From the NCBI GenBank assembly GCA_001986395.2, contig MQVO02000026.1:186001-250000 (forward strand): a stretch of DNA of 64,000 nucleotides. Direction: 5' to 3'. Under the pieces are notes generated by a model that was given only the letters and a program-made list of their open reading frames with translations, searched no databases and was not told the origin of the DNA. Positions within the stretch are counted from its first letter, which is position 1. Every line of letters starts with the position of its first letter. Source of the stretch: Irpex lacteus. Taxonomy: Eukaryota; Basidiomycota; Agaricomycetes; Polyporales; Irpicaceae. A program made the translations under genes and the position numbers. This document shows, piece after piece, positions 32,488-45,200 of the stretch.

Positions 32488-32715
32488 ATGGCTCGTCGCG
32501 CTGCTCCTCCCAACGCAGGTCCTGCATACTACAACGGTGCACCATCACGAGGTGCTCTCACAGACCCCAACGAGTCCTTCTTCTCCGCTTTCCTGCGGGA
32601 GGAGATTTTCGCACCGGAGAAGTTGCCAGGAAACTTGAGCATAGTCACAGGAGTGGCGGTGTTTTTCGGAGGAATTGCCGCTATTAGGACGTTTGGAGAG
32701 CTCATCATTCCTTGA
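32488..32715 (+). CDS. Small tail-anchored protein, probable TOM complex subunit (Tom6-like)
   Basis: A single exon encodes 75 residues. The N-terminal half is basic and proline-rich (MARRAAPPNAGPAYYNG), the middle is FFSAFLREEIFAPEKLPGN, and one hydrophobic segment follows (LSIVTGVAVFFGGIAAIRTF) with a short end, GELIIP. This layout, with one membrane helix close to the C-terminus, fits small subunits of the mitochondrial outer-membrane translocase, and the region around the helix resembles fungal Tom6. The match is by general pattern only. Another small membrane protein is possible. The frame extends upstream of 32488, but that part lies in the leader between the divergent helicase start and this ATG. 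It shares an intergenic region of about 180 bp with the MRH4-type gene, also mitochondrial. Confidence 0.5.
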   Translation: MARRAAPPNAGPAYYNGAPSRGALTDPNESFFSAFLREEIFAPEKLPGNLSIVTGVAVFFGGIAAIRTFGELIIP

Positions 32716-33293
32716 AAGGGCAAGTGTGTTGAAAGGTACGTGGAGAGTTGTATAACTCGTGATACAAGTGATGACCTGGCTTCAATAGGACAGTCGCCGT
32801 TCGGTGGTATTCATCGCATACCACATCGAAGATATATCGCATCCATGTGCTCTTCAAGAGCTTTTCATCCCGCTACTCATCCCCATGTTACGCAATGTAC
32901 ACCACCACCTGCCTAATTCCCGTATAATTCATATCTCGAATGCGACATTCAATATAGCCCAGTAACTCATGAAACGATGAACCTAGGGTGTTGTGTGTCT
33001 ACGTACTTTCCGTTATGACTCTGACTATTATAATATGCTTCACTCATAGAACAGGCCATTCTACGGAGATAAGTATACAACCAATTACACTACTGAAAGT
33101 GTACCCAGCAGCAACAAACGAAACGGCACGTCAATCTCGGCAAATATCTCTACTCTCGTGAGCTATCCAAAGGCGTGAATTCGCATGCGCCAACTATCAA
33201 AGTGGTACGTATCGAAGTTCTTTGTAGACCAAGTTTCTCATACAGCGTAAAGTGCGTCACGGCTATCCTCGCGCTGCCATCTCCCGAAAGCAG
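32716..33293. other. Intergenic DNA between convergent genes
   Basis: A/T-rich 3' flanks of the small TOM-like gene and the NACHT-WD40 gene. No gene seen. Confidence 0.4.
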
Positions 33294-36200
33294 TCAAAAG
33301 GGATCTCTGCTACTTAACTTCGCCCGTGAAAAATCCAGCAGAGTGAGACGACCACTGGTTCCCTCCAGGACAAGCTTATCCCCATACCAGCGGCCGAAGC
33401 GTCCTCTGTTCTTGGCTGGGATCCAGAGGATCTTTTCGTTACGTTCGTTCAAGACCCAATTTTCATTCTTGGACTTCAGGAACGGCCGCTCGCCTTCGAG
33501 ATAGGTGGTGTAGAATAATTGCTGCCAAAGGATGTTCGAAAGACCCACTGGCTCAATATCCCGTCGATCCTCTATGATGATAGTGCTGCCATCGGCCTCT
33601 GCAACTCTCGTCCAGTCCAATTCTTGCAGTATTGGGGGTGAATCGGGGGTCATCGCGGGAAAATTCCACAATGTCTTGAAAACCCTGCCGGATTTGCACT
33701 CCGCAGTGAGTACGAGGGCCAGCGGGTTCGAAGGATCCGGGGCTTCGTACTTGATACTTGTTACATAGTCCTCCCCGAAAATTGTGACATCGCCAATCGG
33801 CCCAGACGCCGTTAGCCCTTTCGCAGCGAGATATATGCAACCGAGTCCGCCTTCATCCTCGTCTCCATCCTCATCCTCGTTTCCATCCTCGTCTCCATCC
33901 TCATCCTCTCTCGGTGTAACTATCCAACACCTTATGTTTTGTGTCTCAAACGCATATCTTCGTGCCGAAAAGAATCCAAAGGTTCCATTGTGCGCAAACG
34001 GAAACAAGACGTCGCAGGTACCCATGGCTCCCATTGGTATCCCCAGGTCAAGATCCCACCGTTTGTCCCCTTCGCGCCAGTCCCAAATCATCAGGTGATT
34101 CTGCTCGTCGGACGAAACGATGTATGTATCGTCGGGAAGGAAGATCGCGTTGCAAATTTTACTAGAGAAACCACGGAGCGTAGTGCAGAGCGTTCCGTCT
34201 ACCGCGTTCCATACCTTGACGGTTTTGTCGGATGACGCAGTGACGATATGCAAACCATCTGGAGAGAAATGCGCGCTGGAGATACTGCCTTCGTGATCAT
34301 CGGGGTTATGGACCTCGGCAGCATCGGTATCGTCGCTGTTGAGGTCCCAGAACGTGATGTGGGCATCCTCAAAAGCAGACGCGATGAATCTGCCGTCAGG
34401 TGAGAACGTGGCAAAAATCGAGTGCGCTGCGTTATTACTCTGTCCAAGCTTGCGGGAACCCTTCTCGGGCGCTTTGATCTGCTTCAGCGGGTTCATCAGG
34501 AATACGCTTGTCGCACAAGTGAGAGCAATTAACATAGGATTGGTGGGCGAAAACTGCATCGACTTGACGAAGGGACCCTTCTCCTGGGGGCATATGATCT
34601 GGAAACGGAGATGGCCCGAATCAGTATCCCAGAAACCGATGAATTCGTCCGTATTAGCTGCGATGATGCTCCCGTCGCAGGACGACACAATCTCTCTCGG
34701 TGGTTTTGTCATATTCGGCAACCCATCAGGCGTAAGTACTTTCGTACGCATCCCAGTCTCTACGTCCCACAACTCCACACGTCCGAGGTTGGACGGGAGA
34801 AGCACGATACTACGTGTCGGTCGTCGCAGCCAAGACATGGTACCGCGGACGGAAACTGGTAGGTCCTCAACGTCACAGGAAAATTGGGCATCGCATTCGT
34901 AGGTCTTCATATTCCAGGACCTTACGCAGCCTCGAATATCGAGAGAGAGGAGCAGGTTGGCGTTATATGGATGAAACGTTATGGTTCGGATGGGTATACC
35001 ATCTTGCGGCCGCAACTCAGTTACCATCGCTCCAGTGGTCATGTTCCATAGGAGAACGCCAGACCCGGACGCCATCGCAAGTATCTCATCATTGATAGAG
35101 AAACTGATCGAAGAGACTTCTGAGTTGGTTTGATTGGGTCTGGCAAAACTGGCCAGCCGTTCGCCAGTAGAAGCTCGAAAGACATGGCAATAGCCCCAAA
35201 TACCAGTTACGCACGCGGCAAGCATGGTCCCATCATGGGAATACTCGAGGATGTTATAGGTGTATCGGCCTCTTATGGTTCTCGCTTCCGCCGACCAGAC
35301 ATCGTCGACGCCCAATATCGCCTCTGCCTCGTCTTGTAGATCGTCCGAGTGGTGTTTCCTGAGCAATGCGTTTCTCGGAGAGAAGAGAAGAGCGGAGTGG
35401 TAAATGTGGGCGACGGAGACTTGGACTGCGTTGAAAGATTGGAGAATAAACCTCTGTCCTTCGTGGATCCATCGTACCAAGGTCTGACATTGATCGCCAC
35501 ACTGCAAGGATTGAATAAGCGCAAATCATAAGCCATGAAGAACGTCCATCGTACAGTTATAAGCCACGAATATACGTGATCGAGAGATTCTACTGAGCGC
35601 CGTAGTTCATGTAGAAGAGCTAGCACTTCGAACCACCACAGTTGCTGTGTGGTAGCAAAGTGTTGAAGTGACGATCGTAACTCGGAATCCGAAGTAGTTA
35701 TACGAGCGCGGCGATTGGGATCCGACAGGAGGTGATCCGCCCAGAATCTGCAAGCATATCTAGTTGCTTCAGTGATACACGCATCTCTACGTGTAGCTGG
35801 GAGACTATCGTTCACTGAGTACCGTGGAAGACCGCATATGTTCTTCTTCAGGTTATGCCGAAGCAATCGAAAGCAGTGTATAGTGACTTCGTATTGCAAT
35901 TCATCCGCCTTGACCAGGAATCGTTCGTCCGTACATCGCGTCTGAGACGTGAGAAAGTCGGGAAATGATTTGTGAAAGAAGCGAACGGGATGGGCAACGT
36001 TATCCGGAACGTGTATCACCGACTGAAGCAAGTTCAGTATTGTTCGAACGTCGAACGCATCGACGCCGAGTAGCTCCGCTATGGCGGCGCAAGAAAGGGA
36101 GTCGCAGGCGACGGCGAGGAAACCGAGGACGAGTGGGAGTTCGGGAAAGCAATCTTCGTCGATGTAAGGGAACGCGCCATGAAGAATACCAAGGTAGAGA

Positions 36201-38342
36201 GTATCAAGGGCAGACAGACCGTTACGCGTCGACTCACACTGCAGTACCAGAGCGAGCTGTTTCCGCGGGTTTCGGCCCTGTCTGTCAATAAACTTGACGA
36301 TGGTCGACGCATAGATGAAAAGCCCGCTCGCTCTGGAGACTAGTTCTTCAACATGGGCTTCTTCCGGCCAGTCGATAGTGGGGTCCATGATGTCGTTACG
36401 GCGAATAGCTAACTCTCGGAACTCCGTCCTGAGGAATAGCCTGATGTCATGATCCACGGAAGCCGAACCTACTTCGTGAAGTACCACGACGTCGGAGACA
36501 GGTCTCAGACCTTGCAGCCCGAAACCAGCTCGAATGTGAGGCTCCGGTCTGCTTGTAATGAAGAACTTGATGGAGGGAATAGACGAGACGACATCGGCAA
36601 GGAAACTCAAGACGAGGGATACGGAATTGTCGTCACGGCACTCGTCGAGAGCATCCACCACGATCACCGCCTCTATCTTAGACTGCTTCACGGGTTTGAC
36701 GAAGAGTTCGGCGAGCTGATCCTTCAGCGCCTGAGATGCAATGTCGGGACTCTTCTTGAGGACTCGTAGCATTTCTTCCTTGTACAGCGTAGACCGTGGA
36801 CTCCGACTACACGCCAACTGGAAGGCAAGGGTGGGGAATATCAGCTTGTAATTGCCTCTCTGCTGTGATTCCCGCGAGCAGAAGAAGCTTGCACCGAGCC
36901 GATCTTCCTCGAAGAGCGACTGGGCGATACTTTGCGCGATGGTCGACTTCCCGCTACCGGCATGTCCATTCAGCCAATAGATCTGCTTCTCGTTGGGATC
37001 GCTGGCCCAGGCTTTGATACTGCGCAGGATATCTACTCGCGTTCCCTCGAGGCAGCGTGATCGTTCATCGGATCCGTTGAAGCCAGCATCCTTCACCCGC
37101 GCCAGTTTGTCGAGTAGATGCAATTCATCTATGACGATACAGGAAGATCAGGCCTTAATACCTCTTGAACAATTAAAAAGTGGCCTTACCGTAAGTCTGT
37201 AAGGCACGCAAATAGGGTGAGTCATACTGTTCCCAGAGAAATCCACTCGCAGTAGCTTACCAACTGCTGGGCATTCATTGCATGCACCTCCTCAACAAGA
37301 GGGAGTTGTCTCCTCCCCATATCGTGTAAACTTTGCGTGAGAGAAACCTTGATAGAGTACGATGAGAGACAAAGTTAAGAGATTCGACATCCCGTTCACC
37401 TGGTAGTCGACCAGAGCCTGTTCGACCTTTGCAAGGTATTCGTGGATTCTAGCGGCAATATCAGGGGCGGTCAGAACACGTTCGAGTGTGCTTTGTTGCC
37501 TCAGCGGATCGAGAACTTTGCTGATATTCTCCAAAGTTCTTGGAGCAAAAGGGTGTCAGAACCTATGATGCTAGTAGCTGATGCAACCGTTACCTCTCCA
37601 GCACAACCCGACCTTCGTGCTGTGCGTCTGCATCGGGCCTCGCTGCTATGAGCCTCCTGATTTCCGTTATACGCTCGGAGAGATTATTCAAGTCCACATC
37701 GTTTTCTCCCACTCGCTGTATACCCGATCAGCTCATCGCTTCTTCAGTGCTAGTTGACCAGTGGGCACTGACCTCTGCGATTTCGACGATGACTTTGATG
37801 CCACTTGCGACACTCTTGAGAGGCGGCAGGGCGTCGGATACGGAGTCGACTAAAGTTAACACTGTCTTCCCTGTACCCTTAAGCAGGTTGGCCAGCCTTT
37901 GTCGCCCAGTGTCATCATCCGTATGCGTGTCTTCCGCACTCGCAGGAACATCGACGATGACCTCCTTCACCGGCTCGGGAGAACTATCATTACCACTCGC
38001 GTTTACGAGGCCGACAGCGGTAGTCTCAACGTAGACTGAGATCGAGTTCTGTAACACTGCATTCAAATTACTTTCGTCATTCCTGCGGTCGGCTTCAAGG
38101 CCTTGACCAGGATTATTTATTGCGGGTGGATTCGTTGGGCGTTGATGGTTGGGAGTATCTGCGGTATGTTGAGGTGGCGAAAGACATAGAAGCCGGCGTA
38201 GCCAGGTAAACATCGTTCTAGGAGTAACGGTGGTGAACGTCAGGAAGGGGGCAGATACTTTCGTTGAATCTACAAGCTCACCAAACTCCCGCGCAAAGGC
38301 CCACATTCCTTTTCCCAATGTGTAGAACGGCGATCCAGCCAT
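33294..38342 (-). CDS. NACHT-WD40 STAND (NLR-like) protein
   Basis: Seven exons (38342-37773, 37715-37594, 37538-37400, 37347-37261, 37196-37190, 37128-35555, 35501-33294) give about 1568 residues. The first 300 residues are a helical N-terminal region (LPPLKSVASGIKVIVEIAE and similar) without a recognised effector domain. The NACHT NTPase follows, with Walker A GHAGSGKST near residue 365, Walker B VVDALDEC, and FITSRPEPHI. The C-terminal 700 residues are WD40 repeats (FSPDGRFIASAFEDAHITFW, FSPDGLHIVTASSDKTVKVW). Fungal proteins of this layout are thought to sense non-self or stress signals by ligand binding at the repeats and to signal through the N-terminal domain. The 7-nt fifth exon and the 53-nt intron between NACHT and WD40 are inferred from phase. 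An acidic tract (E/D/G) interrupts the WD40 part. Confidence 0.88.
33855..33908 (-). repeat. Short tandem repeat coding for an acidic tract in the WD40 region
   Basis: Repeats of about 12-18 bp built on CATCCTCGTCTC on the + strand encode DEDGDEDGNEDEDGDEDEGG in the NACHT-WD40 protein, probably a surface loop between blades. Confidence 0.7.
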
Positions 38343-40363
38343 GGTAGACGTGCATCAATGGCCACGACTCCGGGCATGAGGCTGTCTTTTTGAGCGGTAG
38401 CCATCATTGCGTCAGCTCGATGTTAACATCCTGCCTGTGCATGTGAAGAAAGAATTGAGTTGTCGCCCTACCGTTTCTCAAGGAAGACCTCATTCACCCA
38501 GGACTTTGGTACATGAAAAGGTCCGTCATAGGATGATCGATGGAATCGTGCAGCGTGCTACTCCGGCCATAAAGACGGTGCACTTAGGGCATATCCAGTA
38601 CCTGGTGTATGGCGGGTACGTACAGATAAACGCTTGATATCGTGGCTCGGGACGCGCCATACCTCAGGCCTCAGGCACTGGGCTTTCGCGCGTTCATACG
38701 AGGTGCTACGAGTTACGAAGATGCGAATTGCGCCGACGAGAACCACAGTCAGCAGACTGAGAAAGCAAGTCATTGATGGCGCACCAGAGGGCGCTTTCAG
38801 CGTACTAGTAATAGTATTATAAGCAGTCTCGGGTTTCTATACGTATCACTGGCGGAACAGAAATCGCTATTTATTTACCTCTCGAGGAACCTACCTAAAT
38901 TATTTTTACGCCGTTAGCGAGGTATTGTGGTCATATATGCATTAATTGACTCACCAAGGAGAGTCGTCCTTAATGTTGACCGGAGGAACTGCCATGGACG
39001 AAGCAAAGGGAACCATCCAAAATAACGCATCCTAGGGGTGGTGTGTGCGGATTTTCGAGGCAACGGATGTGAATGCTTGTGCGCGGTCCCAGACATGTGA
39101 AGAGCGTTATGGGTCTAGCAGAGCAAACCATTCGAATCAAGGGATACGTAGGAAGGTTAGCAGATAGAAGGCAGTTCATGACTTCACACGATCTAAGATC
39201 TGAAGGTCAGGAGTTGGAGAGAGTATTGGTACGTTTCTCCAAGCCATCCACGAACACGCGCACATTTTCATGTTCGCGCCTCGGAAATGAAAATCTAGAA
39301 AGTGGTCATGAAGAGTATTCGAGTAGAACTGGGAGGTGGCTTACTGGGACGTGAATTGTATTAGCTCAGGCCGGCCTCGCCGTTGCCAACCTCACATCCC
39401 ACGCTCCGTTGATAGCCCACACAGTTCCACCTAGCATGCCAAAGTCTTGATATAAGGGCACAAACCTAAGCACATACGCATGTCCCAAATGGCCCCAAGG
39501 GTTGGATTAGGACGTGCGCAACGACACGCAAAGACGTGCCAAACCACGGCGCAGATAACCCTCGCGCTTGTTATTCATCTATTCTTGTCCATGAATACTG
39601 AGCCTAGTAGAGGACACACCACAATCTTCATCAGGCATCGGTGCCGCAATGAGACGCTGTACGGCTCACTTCTTCATCCTGACTTCTAAGAGGGCGTCGT
39701 CAGCAGCGACCAGAACTCGTCTAGCGCAGACAGTACAATAGTGCAGATTACCACGCAGCGCCTCACCGCGCTTGCCCTCTTCCCTCAAATCTTCGTCAGA
39801 CACTTCCATGGGGAGCCGTTAAAACCTATGGCTTTACGGTAGCCATGCCGTGAAATGGTGGCGTGTTGACCTATCGGTATTTCTCTTCTATCGGCTAGAA
39901 CACTTACATGCTCTGACTCTTGACTTTGGGAGTTGCGAGGACTCGATATGTCATTCGTTGATGCTCTTGTCTCGCTCGTGATATTGGTCGCAGAGAGGGA
40001 TTGAAGATAACTCTGCACTGAAGCGGATAGAGAAGGGCGGCATTAGCTTTTCGAAATAACGGCCATCACCTCTCTTTCCCGCAAGAATCTTAGCTCACCT
40101 CACTTGTTACCTTACGGCAACATATACTGCAGTTCCCGCTGTGTTCACCGAGACTGTCGGGAAAGACATACGCTCTACCATAACGATGAATAATCTGTCG
40201 CTTGGTAACTTGGTCAGAGATGGGAATAGCATCTAATTGTTCCAGAAACGATAGAATGCATTATGGATACAATTGCGAATACGTGCCAGGTATTAGTGCA
40301 TGGGGTAATCTTATGTTCAACATGGCGGTCAAAAGAAATGTACGGTCATGACTCATGCAGTAC
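38343..40363. other. Two kb without a recognised gene
   Basis: Only short open frames. On the minus strand 39809-39666 there is a 47-codon frame with a CTVC motif (LHYCTVCARRVLVA) that could be an exon of a small zinc-binding protein, but no neighbouring exon was found. Nothing else stands out. Confidence 0.35.
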
Positions 40364-41129
40364 TCATGACCCGACTGTGAAGGACTCTCCACATCCGCAC
40401 GCGTCCTTGATATTCGGGTTCTTGAACGCAAACTTCGCGCTGTATGCACAATTATTCGCAATCAGCAGGGAAGAGGGGCAAGAGACTACAGTACGCACCT
40501 CAAGCCATCCTCCTTCCAGTCCATCTCGCTCCCAATTATCGAGAACAGCGCCTTGCTGTCGATAAGCACCTTCACGCCGTCCTGTTCTACCACTTCATCG
40601 AACTTCCCAGGCTTATCCACGTACTCAAGGTGATACGATAGTCCAGCGCATCCCTTGTTACGAACACCTATACGCAGATGCTGTGGTGTCGGACTCTTCA
40701 TAAGAGCCTTTAACCGCTCCACGGCCGTCGGTGTCTGTTACGGCTCAGTCAGTGGACATTCTCGAGGGACTACTGGACAATATGATGCACCATTGTAATA
40801 GCAGCCTTCGCAGCACGTATCTTTGGCCTTGGTCGTTCAGCCTTGGGTACGGGCGGAGGCCGAGCTGCGACCTGTGGTGAAGCCGCATCTGCTGACAAAT
40901 CCTTTGGGGATGGTCGTGAAGTCGAAGGTATCACGACCGGGGGTGTTTCTCCTAGCGTCGGCTTACTTCGTGGGACTGGTAGGGGTGTGTTTATCGAGTT
41001 TGGTGAGAAGGCGGACATCATCGCATGTCGGTGTATTGGTGTGCATATCGAGTGTGAAGAGGAGAAGTGGGAAGCCAGAAGTCGCGATGCATGTTGAGCA
41101 CGGTGTAGACGTGCAGTGACAGCAGCCAT
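40364..41129 (-). CDS. ISA1: Mitochondrial A-type iron-sulfur cluster assembly protein ISA1
   Basis: Three exons (41129-40791, 40734-40499, 40439-40364) give 216 residues. The first 50 or so are rich in R, H, S and A (MAAVTARLHRAQHASRLLAS), typical of a mitochondrial presequence. A proline-rich linker leads to the A-type domain: TPTAVERLKALMKSPTPQHL, NKGCAGLSYHLEY, DSKALFSIIGSEMDW and the C-terminal NPNIKDACGCGESF. The three cysteines that hold the cluster (one in GCAGL, two in CGCGES) are all present. In yeast, Isa1 works with Isa2 and Iba57 to build [4Fe-4S] clusters for mitochondrial enzymes. I chose the ATG at 41129 because it starts the presequence; the frame is open upstream but has no better ATG. 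Confidence 0.95.
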
Positions 41130-42248
41130 GGTTATGTCAGAGGACCGTTTCACTCGCTGTGGAGGACGGTGGCGAGAGTGACAGAAACGTTGGGGACGAA
41201 GAGCGGATGAGGGTACGGAGCGAAAGGCGGGCGTCGGCGAAGTGATGTGGAGATACTTTGAGATATTATGTAATATAGCCAATCATATGTTGTACTTTAC
41301 GAGGAAAGTGATAAGTCCGGAAAGGCAAGTGTATTAGATCAGTTGCTTATCGGCCGATAAGATTGTGATTGTGAGACACCTCCTTCAATATTATGAGCAC
41401 CTAGACAGACACGCACAATGGTTGCATCGACATGAGCAACATTTCCCCAGTGTAACAAAAACCTGAACAATACCTTGGTTTCTTATGCGGGACTTCGCAC
41501 CGAAGTTTCTATGTTCGCGCTGCGTCTCTAGCCACCGGTCCAGCAACACCTCGTGAATTACGTAGGAAGTTGGAAAGCTCCTGACAGCGGATGCGGAGTC
41601 CGTCTCTTCTCAACGGCAATGGTAAGGCACCGCCGCAAGTTCATAATCTCAAGGAATAATTGCACATTGAGCAGGGTGTACATATACACGACTAAAGTCC
41701 ATACGAACTACGCAAACCAGTAGTAGACACAAACATTGAGTACTATGCTGATGATGGGGTTGATGAGATGCTAACAAGAATGCAGGAAGAAACACGAATT
41801 GAGGGGCGATGTACAGTACATACAAGCAGGATGGCGGCGGACAGTGGTGTATGCAGGAGTAGACGAAACAGTTGCAGAAACGGACACATGGCTAGAATTA
41901 CGAAGAAGCTAGTGAAGACGTTGAAAAGCACAGCAAATGGATGGGAATATCTTTATATACTACATATAACTTGAAGAGGAACGAAGTAAGAACGGGAAGA
42001 GATCCGAGGCTCACGACAGCCACATTGAAATCCAATGTCCATGGCAATCGCAGGACGGAAATTGGTAATGGAGATGATGGAAAAGCAAGACCCAGGCATT
42101 ACGACAACATGCGTGAGCGTGGGACGGTTGGTGAAGAATGATGATGGCGGCGGTAATGGACTATAAAGGAGTACAGGTACATATAGATGAATGGGAAGAG
42201 GAATGGAGCAGCGGTGTGTGAGGTAGGAGCGCGACGGCAGACGACAGA
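41130..42248. other. Intergenic stretch, no gene seen
   Basis: Contains the ISA1 promoter side and the 3' flank of the tyrosine phosphatase gene. Open frames are short and conflicting. Confidence 0.4.
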
Positions 42249-45200
42249 TCAAGAAGGTGGAGGTGAGCTCAGCATGAGCGACCCAAGCTGCACCCCACTG
42301 TCCTCCTCCTTGCTCACCCGTGGCGTAGCAGGCCTCCTCTTGACACTCGCTCGCTTGGTAAGTCTCGGCGCCCCTTGCGAATCCTCCGAGACAAGCTCAG
42401 TAGGGCTCGCCTGCCTCTTCGTCCTAGGTGACATCGGACTCCCCGTAGGCACCAACACCTCCAGCAAGGGTGACTCCTGTGATAGGGGAGTGCGACGAGC
42501 GCCGTGCTCGTCCAAGACCAAAGCCGGACCGAGCCCGATGTTCTCCGCGCGGTCGAGGCCAGGGGGTCGTAACGGCATAGGCGAGACAAGCATGTCGCTG
42601 CTCTTCGATGTAGCAGCTGGCTTCCCGAATACAGATGGCATCGAGGGAGGTCGTACCGATTTGTCAGTATCCGCGACGGCCATCTCGACGTCCTCGACTG
42701 CGCCCCGCTTTCTGTTCTTCTCCTCGTCCATGATCTTGAGGACACCTTCGATGATCGCGCGGTGGACGAAGACGTATTGCCTGAGGCTCTGGCAGAGACT
42801 CATCCTCTGCTCTCTCATGTCCTCGATTACCCTCCTGATCGGCTCGTCGTACGAAGACAATAACGGCGGCGAACGGTTATCGTGCAGTCTCCTTGGCTCG
42901 ACGTAGTCGAAGGCCATGCCACGGGGACTGGCAAGAACAACATCTCGCTCCCACTTCGGACCCTACAACATTACCAAAAATACGTCAGAACGACTATCTC
43001 AGTCAATATACGTATTACTCACCACAGTCCGCCAGGAATCCATCGCAGGGCCGGCTTGCGAGGTGCTTGACGACGCCACCCTAACCGTTGACTTGTCCTG
43101 CTGCAGCGACGAGGAGCTATCGCTCGATCCAAGCGTCGGGTCCACAGCTTTAACAGCTTGCGTGAGACTTGTGGTGCTCGTGTGATTGGACGACATCACA
43201 CTGCGCGTAGAGAGCGAAGTCGATCGAGGAGTGGACGACGCACCACTGCTGCTATCCGAGGGACCAACGTCGCGTTGAGGTGACTCTGCTTGCGCGGTTT
43301 CGCCATGATTATCCGGTGTTGACGAAGAGTGACGATCGTTGTCCGCCAGCGCAGCTATGGCCTTGGCATGTCCACTCTTCACTTCCTTGAGCAGTGCCGG
43401 TGAGGCCTTCAACTGGCTGTCCTTCTTTGAATTAGCATCCACGGAGTCGACATCCATTGGGGCTTGACCATTCCGAAGTCCAGCAATAGGTACGTGCACC
43501 TCATTTCCCCCAACCTCCATAGGCATCGTCAATCCCGTATCGACAGCCTTGTCGAAAGGACCTCGGTCGACGTCCATCCTCTCCGCGTGTTCCTCTCCAG
43601 GCAGCGAACTCGGACTCTGGCTCTGGCTACTCGTAACACTGCTCACGTCGCTCTTCACCTGATACTGCTGTTGTTGCTGCCTCCTCTTCCGCATCTCCCT
43701 TCTCACCCCATCAAGGACCGCGTCGACAGCGATGAACCCACCCGTACGACCCACACCAGCCGAACAGTGCAACAACACAGGCGCACGTCCTACCGCGTGC
43801 GTCGCGACACCCGTGACAGGATCGACATCGCCCCGCCCGCCTAACGTCTCGACCGACGGCGGGCGCTGCTCCTTCGGCGGCGTACCAATCGGGCTCTTGC
43901 TCCAAGGACCTTCACCCCACTGCATACCACCTTCCACCCGAGTATTCTCAACAATTTCGTCCACCTCCTTCATCAACTCCAACAGCCCCCTCGGGTCCTT
44001 AGGCACGTCCAAATCCGGCCAATCCAGGTACTGCAGCTGTGTCACGATCCGCGGTTTCGCCTGTGGATACTTCTTGTTCGTCAACTGGAACACCCGTCGT
44101 ATCGTGTGATCCTCGTGTTGTTCGCCGGGACGTTGGACTTCGGGGACCTGCGGGAAGTTGAAGAACCCACTGGACGACTCACGTTCCTTCCTGCGCTTCT
44201 CTCGCTCGGGGCTATCCGTCGTGGATATGAGCTTGAGCTGCAAAGAGCCATAATCGCCCTCGTTCCAGTAATTGCCGCACTTGATGAGCGCACTCTCGAC
44301 TTCGCGAGTGAGCATCACAATGACATGGACGTTCTCTTGCCAGCACAATCTGCACAGAGGGCGTCAGTTCATAAACGGCAATATCATCAACCAGATAATA
44401 CTTACGTCCAAAAGTCTGTGAACGTCGCAGGGAGTGGCCCCTGCGTCGCGATATACCGCTTGTTCGTCCCCAGCGGTTGGACGTAGCTAGCATTCATATA
44501 ATCGTCGTCTTCCGGACACGACTTCTGCAGACGCACGCGCGCGTGCTCGAACGGCCAAATGTTACGATACCTGCGAAGACCAAAAGTGTCAGCATCGATC
44601 AACGAAAGTCATTACCGGAAAGATTGACAACGGAGATAGAGCTCTAGATGCGGTGAAGAAAAAAGTATGAACGTACCGGTTCTTCTCGCCCTTCTCGACG
44701 CCTGCTGTGATACTATAAGGGAACGCGATCTGTGCCGCACCCTCTTCGCTCTTGGACGTCGACGCCTGTGACACCGAAGATGTCGAAGTGGTGACAGACC
44801 TCGGCTGAACAGTCGCATTCGACGAGCTCCCAGAGCTGCTCGTGCTGTTGCCCATCGGCATTCCAGACTTCAGCCCAGGAAGGACCCTCACACCAGCATA
44901 TCCGCCAGGCAAGGCACCAGATGACGAGGACGGGGCAGTAGACTGCGCCGAGGTCGAAAAGGTTGTGCTTTCCTTCGAGTGGTGTTCCATAACGCCCATC
45001 AGCCGTCGCTGTTCGCCGAGCTCGATCTTGTAGAACTGCATCGCGAGGGCTTTGGCTAGATCGTCGCCCGAGCTTTCGCCTTCTGAAGGATCAGTGGTGG
45101 TCACTTGGGGAGAGCTGGTAGCAGCTTGTGGCTGTGTGGCAAGCGGATTAAGGGATATAGAGGCGAGGCCGGGCGGAGGAGACGCGGAGCCAGCTTTCGA

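Noticed and set aside
39666..39809. 47-codon minus-strand frame with CTVC (possible zinc-binding exon)
   Set aside because: Too short, only two cysteines, and no neighbouring exon or promoter found, so not listed as a gene.
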